From Chloroflexota bacterium (GTDB lineage: Bacteria; Chloroflexota; Dehalococcoidia; Lucifugimonadales; JACPQL01): a DNA stretch of 44,276 nucleotides. The translations under genes and the position numbers were made by a program. The DNA lies in assembly GCA_016190445.1 (NCBI GenBank), contig JACPQL010000029.1:1-44276 (forward strand). The letters are read 5' to 3'. Under the pieces are notes generated by a model that saw nothing but the letters and a program-made list of their open reading frames with translations, was not told the origin of the DNA and searched no databases. Positions 28,831 to 35,444 of this stretch are shown here, in pieces; the stretch's first letter is position 1; each line of letters opens with the position of its first letter.

Positions 28831-30642
28831 CTACACCGCGCACTCGCCCTCGCCGCGCTCCACCTTGTAGAGAACCGTCTTGCCCCAGTCAATGTAGGTG
28901 GCGATGTTCTCTCTGGTCAGGGGGCCGGGTGGAGAGTGCCGCGAGGCGATCTCCTCGAAGGGCTGTAGCCCCACCCTCTCCACAAAGGCGTTGAAGGGCT
29001 CGTCCTCCTGGCGGTGCGCCTGGTAGTGCCCGATAAACTCGCGCACCAGCCGGGGCACCCGTTTGGCGGGCACCTTCGCCTTCAGCCGCTTCCCGATGCC
29101 GGCCATCGCGCCGTCGCCGTAATGGCCTGCCAGGAACACCTCGTAGGAGGGGACCTGGTTTCTCCCATCGCCCTTGGAGGCCGCGCCGTGGAAGCCGATG
29201 TTGGCGATGTGGTGCTGGCCGCAGCCGTTGGGGCAGCCGCTGACCTTGACGTGCAGCGCCTTCACCAGAGGGTCCTGGATACCCATCTCCGCCAGGGTCT
29301 CCCGGATGGCGCTCGCCACTCCCATAGAGGAGGTGATGCCCAGCTTGCAGCTATCAGTGCCCGGGCAGGCCACCACGTCGGTGATCTGGTGCGCTCCAGG
29401 CTCGCCCAGGCTGACCTGCTTCAGTTCTTGCCATGCATCGTGCAGATAGCCGTCTGGCACCCAGCGGAATGCCAGGTTCTGCTCGTTGGTGATGCAGGCC
29501 CTCCCGCCGGCATAGGTCCTGGCAATGCGCGCCAGGACGGGGAACTGGTTGGCCCTGATGTCTCCCAGGGGCAGCTTCACCCACACCACGTTGTACCCAG
29601 GCTGCTTCTGGGCACGGACGTTGGTCCCCAGCCACGCCTGGAACTCCGGGTCGCTGTGATGGCTGTTTTCGGAAGGGATGGGCAGGGGAGGCACATCCTG
29701 CTCCTCGTCGGGAATGGCGGAAAGGGGCGTGGGGTCGAAGGACTTGCGGGCCCACGGCTTCTTCAGCTCCTCTTCCACCTCCTGGCGGAAGGCGTCAATC
29801 CCTATGCGGTCAACGTAGAACTTGAGGCGCGCCCTAGCCCTGTTCTTGCGGAGTTCATCGCAGCGGTGGAAGATGCGGACCACCGCCTCGCTGACCTTCA
29901 GGTACTCTTCCACTGGGACGAAGTCGAAGAGGGTCATGGCGATGCGTGGCATGATGGCGGTGCCGCCGCCGGTTACCATGCGGAACCCCTTGCGGGCCAC
30001 GCCCTTCTCGTCGGTGACGATCTGGGGTATGAACCCCAGGTCGTGGATGGCCGTGGCCACACAGTCGCGGGCGCAACTGGCGAAGGCAGTCTTGAACTTG
30101 CGGGGCAGGCTGGTGGTCAGGGGGTGCCGCACGAACCACCGGACGTAGGCTGCCGCGTAAGGGCTGACGTAAAAGGGCTCGTCCTGCGCCACTCCCGCCT
30201 CGGGGCAGCCCGTCACGTTGCGCATTGTGTTGCCGCACGCCTCCCGGCTGGTCAGCCCCACTGGGCCCAGGATGCGCATGACGTCGGCCGCCAGGTCCAG
30301 GGGGACGAAGTGGAACTGGATGTTCTCCCGCGTGGTGACGTGGCCCTTTTGCAGCGCCACGAACTCCTTGGCCACCACTCCCAGGGCATCCAGGGCATCG
30401 GCGGTCAGGCTGCCGAGGGGAATCTTGACCCGCACCATGTGGACGTCGGGCTGGCGCTGTCCGTAAACGCCTCTGATAAGCCGGTAAGGCGTGAAGGTCT
30501 CCACAGGGACCTCGCCTCGCTTGAAACGGGTCGCCTCCGTCTCAAAGTCATCCACCTCCTCCGGCAGGAAGGGGATGATGGCATTGCTATAGTCGTACTT
30601 GAGCTTCTCCTCAATGGTCTGGTCGCGCTCCACCGTGGTCAC
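28831..30642 (-). CDS. Ferredoxin-type sulfite/nitrite reductase (sirohaem, 4Fe-4S)
   Basis: A 603-residue enzyme with the doubled sulfite-reductase fold. The sirohaem/4Fe-4S ligands are CPGTDSC (C-x5-C) and SGCPNGCGQHH (C-x3-C) at about residues 425-480. Anion-binding basic residues are seen in TTRENIQFH, NTMRNVTGCP and LPRKFKTAF. It performs a six-electron reduction of sulfite to sulfide or nitrite to ammonia; the two are not separable by eye. GTG 30642 is chosen because GGAAGGAG lies 8 bases before it. The frame is open to 30717, but that part contains the leader terminator and cannot be coding. The stop is four bases from the convergent MerA-like gene. No sirohaem synthesis gene is nearby. 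Expression is probably controlled by the long structured leader. Confidence 0.92.
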   Translation of the reverse strand: MTTVERDQTIEEKLKYDYSNAIIPFLPEEVDDFETEATRFKRGEVPVETFTPYRLIRGVYGQRQPDVHMVRVKIPLGSLTADALDALGVVAKEFVALQKGHVTTRENIQFHFVPLDLAADVMRILGPVGLTSREACGNTMRNVTGCPEAGVAQDEPFYVSPYAAAYVRWFVRHPLTTSLPRKFKTAFASCARDCVATAIHDLGFIPQIVTDEKGVARKGFRMVTGGGTAIMPRIAMTLFDFVPVEEYLKVSEAVVRIFHRCDELRKNRARARLKFYVDRIGIDAFRQEVEEELKKPWARKSFDPTPLSAIPDEEQDVPPLPIPSENSHHSDPEFQAWLGTNVRAQKQPGYNVVWVKLPLGDIRANQFPVLARIARTYAGGRACITNEQNLAFRWVPDGYLHDAWQELKQVSLGEPGAHQITDVVACPGTDSCKLGITSSMGVASAIRETLAEMGIQDPLVKALHVKVSGCPNGCGQHHIANIGFHGAASKGDGRNQVPSYEVFLAGHYGDGAMAGIGKRLKAKVPAKRVPRLVREFIGHYQAHRQEDEPFNAFVERVGLQPFEEIASRHSPPGPLTRENIATYIDWGKTVLYKVERGEGECAV

Positions 30643-30836
30643 GGACTGGACTCCTTCCGCCTGCCTTGGCAGGCATAAAAAGAAGCGCCCCTTGGCTCTT
30701 CTCCTCGGGGCGCTCACTACCTGGTTGTTGCTGCGACGCGCCTACGACGCTGCGCGCACTTGGCCCGATGCGCCCCTCTCGGTGGCACCACAACAAGCGC
30801 ACATCTGGGCCGACAGCACGCGTGTATCTATCACAA
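30643..30836 (-). promoter_or_regulatory. Structured leader of sulfite reductase; candidate attenuator or riboswitch
   Basis: The leader can fold a long stem from arms 30811-30797 (GGCCCAGAT..GCGC) and 30773-30762 (GCGCATCGGGCC), with an inner GUGG/CCAC hairpin. Next comes a GC-rich stem around 30755-30725, and finally an intrinsic terminator at 30714-30677. GGGGCGC at 30776-30770, at the base of the first stem, is complementary to GCGCCCC in the 5' arm of the terminator (30713-30707). The two pairings exclude each other, as in terminator/antiterminator switches. A last small hairpin GCCTGC/GCAGGC (about 30675-30660) stands before the ribosome site. I recognise no known riboswitch or T-box consensus. 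Confidence 0.6.
30677..30714 (-). terminator. Intrinsic terminator in the sulfite reductase leader
   Basis: On the minus strand, arms AGCGCCCC (30714-30707) and GGGGCGCT (30691-30684) form a perfect 8-bp GC-rich stem, followed at once by TCTTTTT (30683-30677). It lies between the promoter and the start codon of the gene it precedes, so it is conditional rather than an operon end. Confidence 0.75.
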
Positions 30837-30842
30837 TGGAAC

Positions 30843-30871
30843 ACTATAGGGGGCGCTCGCCTGGCTGTCAA
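30843..30871 (-). promoter_or_regulatory. Promoter of the sulfite reductase unit
   Basis: Minus-strand TTGACA (30871-30866), 17 bases, TATAGT (30848-30843): the same hexamers and spacing as the nuo promoter. The start would be near 30836, giving an untranslated leader of about 195 nt before GTG 30642. Confidence 0.8.
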
Positions 30872-30896
30872 TACTGGGACTGTCGTCTCCGCCAGC

Positions 30897-31083
30897 CCTA
30901 CCAGGGTGCTGAAAAACGCCCCTGACGGCCTCGCATGGAATAGAATAGGGCAAAGCTGTTGGAGGAGCGTCCATGCGAGGGAAGGCCGAACGCCAGGCGA
31001 TGATGCTGTCCATCGTGACCCCGGAGCAGGTGGTCCCTGGTGGCCACCCCATTCGCCAGATCAAGCCCATAGCAGGGTGCTGA
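30897..31083 (+). mobile_element. Insertion-sequence remnant with end-like repeats
   Basis: AGGGTGCTGAAAAA at about 30902 and AGCAGGGTGCTGAA at about 31072 are direct copies of the same end-like sequence, which also occurs at 44135. Between them is the start of a transposase gene with its own ribosome site. The rest of the element is missing. Confidence 0.6.
30973..31083 (+). pseudogene. Transposase N-terminal fragment
   Basis: A 36-codon frame behind TTGGAGGAGC encodes [19 protein letters not shown] followed by [10 protein letters not shown]. This matches the N-terminal pattern (MRG..ERQ..M...V..EQ..P..HP+R.I) of IS5/IS1182-like transposases. The frame then runs into the repeated end sequence and stops. 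More than 90% of a normal transposase is missing, so it is inactive. Confidence 0.6.
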
Positions 31084-31091
31084 ACCCCGAC

Positions 31092-31235
31092 GCGTCGGGG
31101 CGGAAGCCCGTCCACCCGCTCCCCTTCGAAGAGAATCTGGCCGCTGGTGCAGCGCAGGAACCCGGTGATCAGGTTGAACAGGGTGGTCTTCCCTGCGCCG
31201 TTGGGGCCGATGAGCCCGGTGATGGTACCCCGCCG
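31092..31235 (-). pseudogene. livG fragment (branched-chain amino-acid ABC ATPase)
   Basis: About 48 codons that read [20 protein letters not shown], then [19 protein letters not shown] and RVDGLPPRR. This is the Walker A region of a LivG-type ATPase with its characteristic following strand. Similarity stops abruptly at a CCCCGACGCGTCGGGG palindrome (about 31084-31100) on one side and near 31240 on the other. No signature motif or Walker B remains. It is a relic, probably left by rearrangement around the adjacent insertion-sequence remnant. Confidence 0.7.
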
Positions 31236-31297
31236 CGGCGAGCAGCGCCGAGCCAAGGCTGCGGCCAGGCATGGCCCTTCGTGCTTGGCCCCATCGG

Positions 31298-32893
31298 CTA
31301 TGGGTCAATAAGGACTCCAGGGTTGAGCACCCACTTCGGGTCAAGGGCGCGCTTGGCCGCTCGCAGGGCCTGGGCAAAAGGCTCGGGGCGTTCCCTGTCG
31401 TACCAGGGCCGGTGCATGCGCCCCACGGCGTGGTGGTGTGTGATGGTGCCGCCGGCCTTCAGGATGGCATCCGAGGCGGCCCGCTTGACCGCGTTCCAGT
31501 GCTCCCTCCCCAGGCCAGGATTGAGCCCGGCGAAGGAGTAGTAGGGCGCGGGGCCGTCGGTGTAGACGTGGGTAAAGCGACAGTTCAGCGTACCCCCGCC
31601 GCAGACTTCTTGCAGCGCCTTCTTCAGCGCTTCACGCACCTGGACGTCGAAGTCGGGCCAGCGCTCCCAAGTGATGCAGGTCTCCACGGTGCCGGTGACC
31701 AGCCCCAGACCTGTGGCGAGCCCGCCGCCTCGAGGGATGAAGACATCGCGCCACGCTCCGATGGCACCGCGGTGGCCCGTATATCCCCCCGTATCCGAGA
31801 GGATGATCTCCGAGTCGTCTATGTGGCCGCCGCAGCCGCGGGCAATCCCCACCGCCTGGCGTATGGGCCACTCCTGGGGCAGCTCCGCCGACTCGAAGCC
31901 GATGATAAGCAGCGCATGCGTGCCATCCATCCCTGCGGCCTGGCGCGCCAGCTCCGGGTCCAGCAGTCGCAGGTTGGCTGGCCAGAGCTTGGCCTGCACA
32001 ATCTGCCGCGTAGCCTCGTAGCCGGTCTCCCATGACGGGAAGGTGACGCCAGCGGTGGCCCGGTACTTGGGACGCACCTGGATGCGCATCCACGCCTCGG
32101 TGATAATACCCAGGATACCCTCGCTGCCGATGGCCAGTCGGTCCGGACTGGGCCCCGCGCCGCTGGCCGGCAACCGTCGCGTCTCCCACCAGCCCACCGG
32201 GGTCAGCATCCTCACCGACTCCACGAAGTCGTCTATGTGCGTGTCCTTGGTGGCGTAGTGGCCGCCGGAGCGGGTGGCGATCCACCCGCCGAGGGTGGAG
32301 CCCGCGAAGCTCTGGGGGAAGTGGCGGAGGGTGAGACCGTGGGGCCGAAGCTGGTCCTCTAGGGCCGGGCCAAAGACCCCCGCCTGGATGCGGGCCGCCC
32401 GGGATGTCCTGTCTATCTCCAGCACCCGGTCGAACTGGTCCATGTCTATGGTGACAACTCCGTCATACCCTTCCTTGGGGGGAGTGAAGCCACCGACCCC
32501 GGAGGAGCCACCGCCGTAGGGGATGGCGGCGTACCCGTGCTTACAGCACCACTCCAGGACCCTCTCCAGCTCCTCCTCAGTGCGAGGATGTGCCACGATG
32601 TCGGGCGGGTTGGGGAACTGGCCGCGAACGGCCATCTCCCAGTCCCGGTGGGAGTGCAAGGCCCGCTCGTAGTTATCGCTGAAGCAGAACTCGGCGATAG
32701 GATCGGGAGGTTTGATGCGGGGAGGGCGAAGATGGAGGTCCTCGGCCCTTGGAATTGGAGGCGGCGCGATGGTCACTCCCAAGCGCTGGGAGACCTCCTG
32801 AGCGTGCTGGCGCCGCTCCTCATCGGTGGGCTCCTCCGACTCCAACCCAAACATCCACAAGCTGCGTCGGGGCTGCTTCTTGGTGGTCACCAT
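31298..32893 (-). CDS. FAD-linked oxidase, alkyldihydroxyacetone-phosphate-synthase/GlcD-like
   Basis: A 531-residue flavoprotein of the vanillyl-alcohol-oxidase fold. The FAD-binding part covers about residues 95-275, with the pyrophosphate loop [23 protein letters not shown] and [18 protein letters not shown]-linked oxidase C-terminal domain follows. [14 protein letters not shown] near residue 490 contains the triple histidine found in alkyl-DHAP synthases. Family members either build ether lipids or oxidise hydroxy acids; archetypal AGPS partners are absent, so the reaction is open. ATG 32893 follows AGGAGGCGGGAC. It may be transcribed from the strong promoter at 33131-33159. Confidence 0.85.
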   Translation of the reverse strand: MVTTKKQPRRSLWMFGLESEEPTDEERRQHAQEVSQRLGVTIAPPPIPRAEDLHLRPPRIKPPDPIAEFCFSDNYERALHSHRDWEMAVRGQFPNPPDIVAHPRTEEELERVLEWCCKHGYAAIPYGGGSSGVGGFTPPKEGYDGVVTIDMDQFDRVLEIDRTSRAARIQAGVFGPALEDQLRPHGLTLRHFPQSFAGSTLGGWIATRSGGHYATKDTHIDDFVESVRMLTPVGWWETRRLPASGAGPSPDRLAIGSEGILGIITEAWMRIQVRPKYRATAGVTFPSWETGYEATRQIVQAKLWPANLRLLDPELARQAAGMDGTHALLIIGFESAELPQEWPIRQAVGIARGCGGHIDDSEIILSDTGGYTGHRGAIGAWRDVFIPRGGGLATGLGLVTGTVETCITWERWPDFDVQVREALKKALQEVCGGGTLNCRFTHVYTDGPAPYYSFAGLNPGLGREHWNAVKRAASDAILKAGGTITHHHAVGRMHRPWYDRERPEPFAQALRAAKRALDPKWVLNPGVLIDP

Positions 32894-32988
32894 GTCCCGC
32901 CTCCTGAGAGGTGCCCGGTGCACGAGATATCCACATCATGGGCTGCGATGGGCGCACTTATGTTCAGACAGCCTGCTGGCTCCTCTGA

Positions 32989-33079
32989 CTAGCTGGTGAG
33001 CACCTCGCGCGGACGGTCGGCGACGATGCCGTCCTCACCTTCCTCGTAGATCCCCTTGCTCCGTGCGTGCGGTGCTCAT
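32989..33079 (-). pseudogene. Gene stub: start region fused out of frame to a C-terminal end
   Basis: After the strong promoter and an AGAGGACGAGG ribosome site, ATG 33079 begins MSTARTEQGD and stops after 14 codons. In the next frame the same bases continue as SKGIYEEGEDGIVADRPREV and LTS to a stop at 32989, a plausible protein C-terminus. The simplest reading is a gene that lost its middle or a tiny gene with one frameshift. No family recognised. Confidence 0.35.
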
Positions 33080-33130
33080 CCTCGTCCTCTCTGGCTGGGT
33101 AAGCAGGATGGCAAACCAGAAGGCGGATGA

Positions 33131-33159
33131 ATTATAAGAATCCGAAACAACCCGGTCAA
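33131..33159 (-). promoter_or_regulatory. Strong sigma-70-like promoter upstream of the stub and the FAD-linked oxidase
   Basis: Minus-strand TTGACC (33159-33154), 17 bases, perfect TATAAT (33136-33131). Start near 33124. The remaining bases up to the LVIVD gene end (33372) show only a CCCCGACGCGTCGGGG palindrome (about 33344-33359) and a TTTCGACGGAGTCGGAC repeat fragment. Confidence 0.7.
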
Positions 33160-33371
33160 GTTTGGGCGACCTGCCCCTTTGTGCGCCCCCGGACAACCCG
33201 AATTACGGAACCACGCCAGGATGCCCGCGTATGGTGTATGGTCGCGGATTCTTCCCTCTTCCTGGCCAGGCATGTCCTGATCTCCGATGTATCGAGAGTT
33301 TCGACGGAGTCGGACATGGCGAAGGGGCCGGGGGAATGGTCGCCCCGACGCGTCGGGGTCCATCACCCCGT

Positions 33372-34583
33372 CTAGATGGCGAGCTCCAGGATGTAGAGGC
33401 CCCCTTTGAGCCGGTCCACGGCGTACAGCAGCCGGTTCTCGTCCACGTACACGTCGTTGACCGAGTTGGCCCGCGCTCCTTCGGGTACCTTGGGCACGAA
33501 GTAGGCAACCTCCTCGGGGCGAAAGGGGTTGGTGACATTGAACACCCGAAGGCCAGCGTTGAAGAAGGTCCCGAACACCAGCTCCTCCGAGACAAAGGAT
33601 GTGGGTAAAGGCTGGTTCTCGTGGACGTTGTGGGCCCCAAAGCGGCCGGGACGGGCGAAGAAGTTCTCTGTATCGGGCATGGGGAGAGTCGCGAGCATGA
33701 TGGGATTGGTCTCCACCCGCATGTCCATTACCCACACCAGCTTGGGCCAGTCCTCTCCCCCCTCTCTTGTGGCCTCCTCTGTGACGATCAGCAACCCCCT
33801 GTCGAAAAGTGGGACCACCGTGTGTGTAAAGCCTGGCAGGGGTGGGTGGTAGTCCAGGCGGCTGACCAGCCTGGGGTGGGCCATCTCGGAGATGTCCAGG
33901 ATGACCACGCCGGCGTCCTTGAAGGCGCAGTACGCCCGGTCGGGGCGACGAGGGTACACATTCACGTTGTGGACGCTGAAGCCGTGGTCGAACTTGGGAT
34001 GGCGTGTGGGCGGTGGCTCGCTATCGCCCTCCATCGTGCCAGGAATCCACCATCGCCCTACCTCCGTGGGCCTGGTGGGGTTACTGACATCCACGATTAC
34101 GTAGGCCTGGTCGTCCCGAGAGTTGGTAGGCCGAGAGTCGGGCATACCGGTGCTCAGGTGGGCGTAATGCCCATCCACCCACCAAATACAGTGTGTACCT
34201 CGCGATTGAGGGCCCGAGCAGTCGAAGAAAGATATCTGTCGTGGCTGTTCCGGGTTGGAGATGTCGTAGACCCCCATGCCGGCAGGCGTCAGGCCGGGCC
34301 TCGCCACCTGGTAGGCTACCAGCAGCACATCATCTATCGCCGCCAAGGAGTTGGAGCGCACCTCTTGGTGGGGTAGCTCCGTCTGTGCCACCATGCGGGG
34401 TCGGCGTGGGTCCGTCACGTCCACGGCGGTAATCTCCTTGGGTGCGCTTTCGTGGGCCATCCAGAGAATCCGCCGTCCGCCAGAGAGACGCTGCAAGGCC
34501 ACCCCTTCCCCAATGTTGCCGAAACCCGCCAGGTCATGGTGAGAGATCAGACGCAGGTTCTTCGTCTCCGGCTGTTGGACCAT
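33372..34583 (-). CDS. LVIVD-repeat beta-propeller protein
   Basis: A 403-residue protein built of repeated blades of the LVIVD type: GVYDISNPEQPRQISFF, VIVDVSNPTRPTEVGRWW, VILDISEMAHPRLVSRLDY, RVFNVTNPFRPEEVAYFV and a last NSVNDVYVDENRLLYAV blade. Conserved histidines and aspartates (THCIWW, HPKFDHGFSVHNVN, GAHNVHENQP) suggest a metal or ligand site in the propeller centre. There is no signal peptide, although many relatives are secreted. The function is not known; relatives are common in Chloroflexota such as SAR202. ATG 34583 is used because AAAGGAG lies 5 bases before it; a GTG two codons earlier overlaps that site. Confidence 0.8.
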   Translation of the reverse strand: MVQQPETKNLRLISHHDLAGFGNIGEGVALQRLSGGRRILWMAHESAPKEITAVDVTDPRRPRMVAQTELPHQEVRSNSLAAIDDVLLVAYQVARPGLTPAGMGVYDISNPEQPRQISFFDCSGPQSRGTHCIWWVDGHYAHLSTGMPDSRPTNSRDDQAYVIVDVSNPTRPTEVGRWWIPGTMEGDSEPPPTRHPKFDHGFSVHNVNVYPRRPDRAYCAFKDAGVVILDISEMAHPRLVSRLDYHPPLPGFTHTVVPLFDRGLLIVTEEATREGGEDWPKLVWVMDMRVETNPIMLATLPMPDTENFFARPGRFGAHNVHENQPLPTSFVSEELVFGTFFNAGLRVFNVTNPFRPEEVAYFVPKVPEGARANSVNDVYVDENRLLYAVDRLKGGLYILELAI

Positions 34584-34869
34584 CTTCACTCCTTTCCCTT
34601 CGGACTCAGTATCGGTTCAAAACGGAGTCATACAACCTGTTTGAAAAGGCGCACGTCTTCTTCCTGCCCCCTCACCCGCGTGTGTTTTCCCCTCTGGGGG
34701 CACATCTCACAGTCCCCGCGTCAGTGAGGGGACGCCCTCTCTGGGTTGCCTTGGCCAGGAGTCCTGAAACGTCCTCCAGAGACGACCTGAAAGCTACTGC
34801 GGCTCCATGGCTGGTCAATCCTAACATTGATTGCGAGGGCATGATAACCCGAGCATTGTTGGTTATAGT

Positions 34870-35162
34870 ACAACACCAGGAACTGGTTCGCCTTGCGGGT
34901 CTACCGCCTGTGCGGTACCATGGTCTGAGGCACGGCGCCTCCTCGTTGATGGCTGCCCGAGCATCCCAGCGAGCGTGGCGACGGAGAACTCGGACGCGCA
35001 TATATCACCACCACGATGAATATCTGCACTCATGTTGCACCGGAGGTCCAGCACGAGGCCGTGGACCGGATCGCGACGTTTCTGTGGGGTAGGCGTGAAG
35101 CTCGTTGCTGTCAAGATTGCTGTCAGGACCCCACTGCCAAGCTTTATATCACCGCGAGTTAG
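34870..35162 (+). pseudogene. Tyrosine recombinase (integrase) C-terminal remnant, frameshifted
   Basis: Frame 1 reads HQELVRLAGLPPVRYHGLRH and GASSLMAA, the HxLRH box II of tyrosine recombinases. After a frame change the bases continue as AYITTTMNICTHVAPEVQHE and AVDRIATFLWG, the catalytic-tyrosine box and C-terminal helix. The catalytic residue reads Cys (TGC) where Tyr is expected in MNIYTHV. The N-terminal domain and box I are missing. It ends seven bases before the tRNA-Arg gene and points towards it. The 280 bases between the LVIVD gene and this remnant show nothing else I can identify. Confidence 0.7.
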
Positions 35163-35168
35163 CTTCGT

Positions 35169-35244
35169 GCCCCTGTAGCTCAGGCGGATAGAGCAGCGGT
35201 TTCCTAAACCGTGTGCCCGGGTTCGAGTCCCGGCAGGGGTACCA
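35169..35244 (+). tRNA. tRNA-Arg (anticodon CCT)
   Basis: The cloverleaf is complete: acceptor GCCCCTG/CAGGGGT (with a G-U closing pair), D arm GCTC...GAGC, anticodon arm GCGGT-TTCCTAA-ACCGT giving anticodon CCT, and T arm CCGGG-TTCGAGT-CCCGG. The discriminator A is followed by an encoded CCA. It reads AGG codons. A TTTATAT stretch about 20 bases upstream may be its -10. Recombinase remnants lie on both sides. Confidence 0.95.
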
Positions 35245-35254
35245 GTCCATAGAC

Positions 35255-35297
35255 GGCAAAACGACGCCCCCGGGAATGTGCTCGGGGGCGTTTTGCC
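35255..35297. terminator. Terminator behind tRNA-Arg
   Basis: A long stem with arms GGCAAAACG-A-CGCCCCCG and CGGGGGCGTTTTGCC and a loop of about ten bases. The T-run on the plus strand and the A-run at the left base make it work in both directions. Confidence 0.75.
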
Positions 35298-35306
35298 AAC
35301 ACTGGC

Positions 35307-35397
35307 CTACTGGCGGCCCATGATGTCCGCGACCTTTTGGGCTGCCTCTGCCCCCCATGCCAGGTCCCACATGGCCATAGACTTGCATGGTAGAGGC
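35307..35397 (-). pseudogene. Second tyrosine-recombinase C-terminal remnant
   Basis: The minus strand reads STMQVYGHVGPGM, the catalytic-tyrosine box of phage-type integrases with Tyr intact. After one extra G in a run of six it continues as AEAAQKVADIMGRQ and a stop, a typical integrase C-terminal helix. All upstream recombinase sequence is lost. It points towards the tRNA from the other side, and differs from the plus-strand remnant. Confidence 0.55.
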
Positions 35398-35444
35398 GCA
35401 TGGCGTGCCATGTACCTCTACATACCTTCTGGCACCAGGAGCGC

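Noticed and set aside
30643-30717. N-terminal extension of the sulfite reductase to an ATG at 30717
   Set aside because: The extra 25 codons cover the terminator stem and T-run, and GTG 30642 has a proper ribosome site.
30720-30800. T-box or SAM riboswitch in the sulfite reductase leader
   Set aside because: GTGGTGCCACC resembles a T-box fragment and GCAACAACCAGG a SAM-I fragment, but the rest of either consensus is missing.
35149-35401. Protein genes on the minus strand across tRNA-Arg
   Set aside because: Open frames here read through the tRNA and its terminator; only the recombinase-like ends are meaningful.
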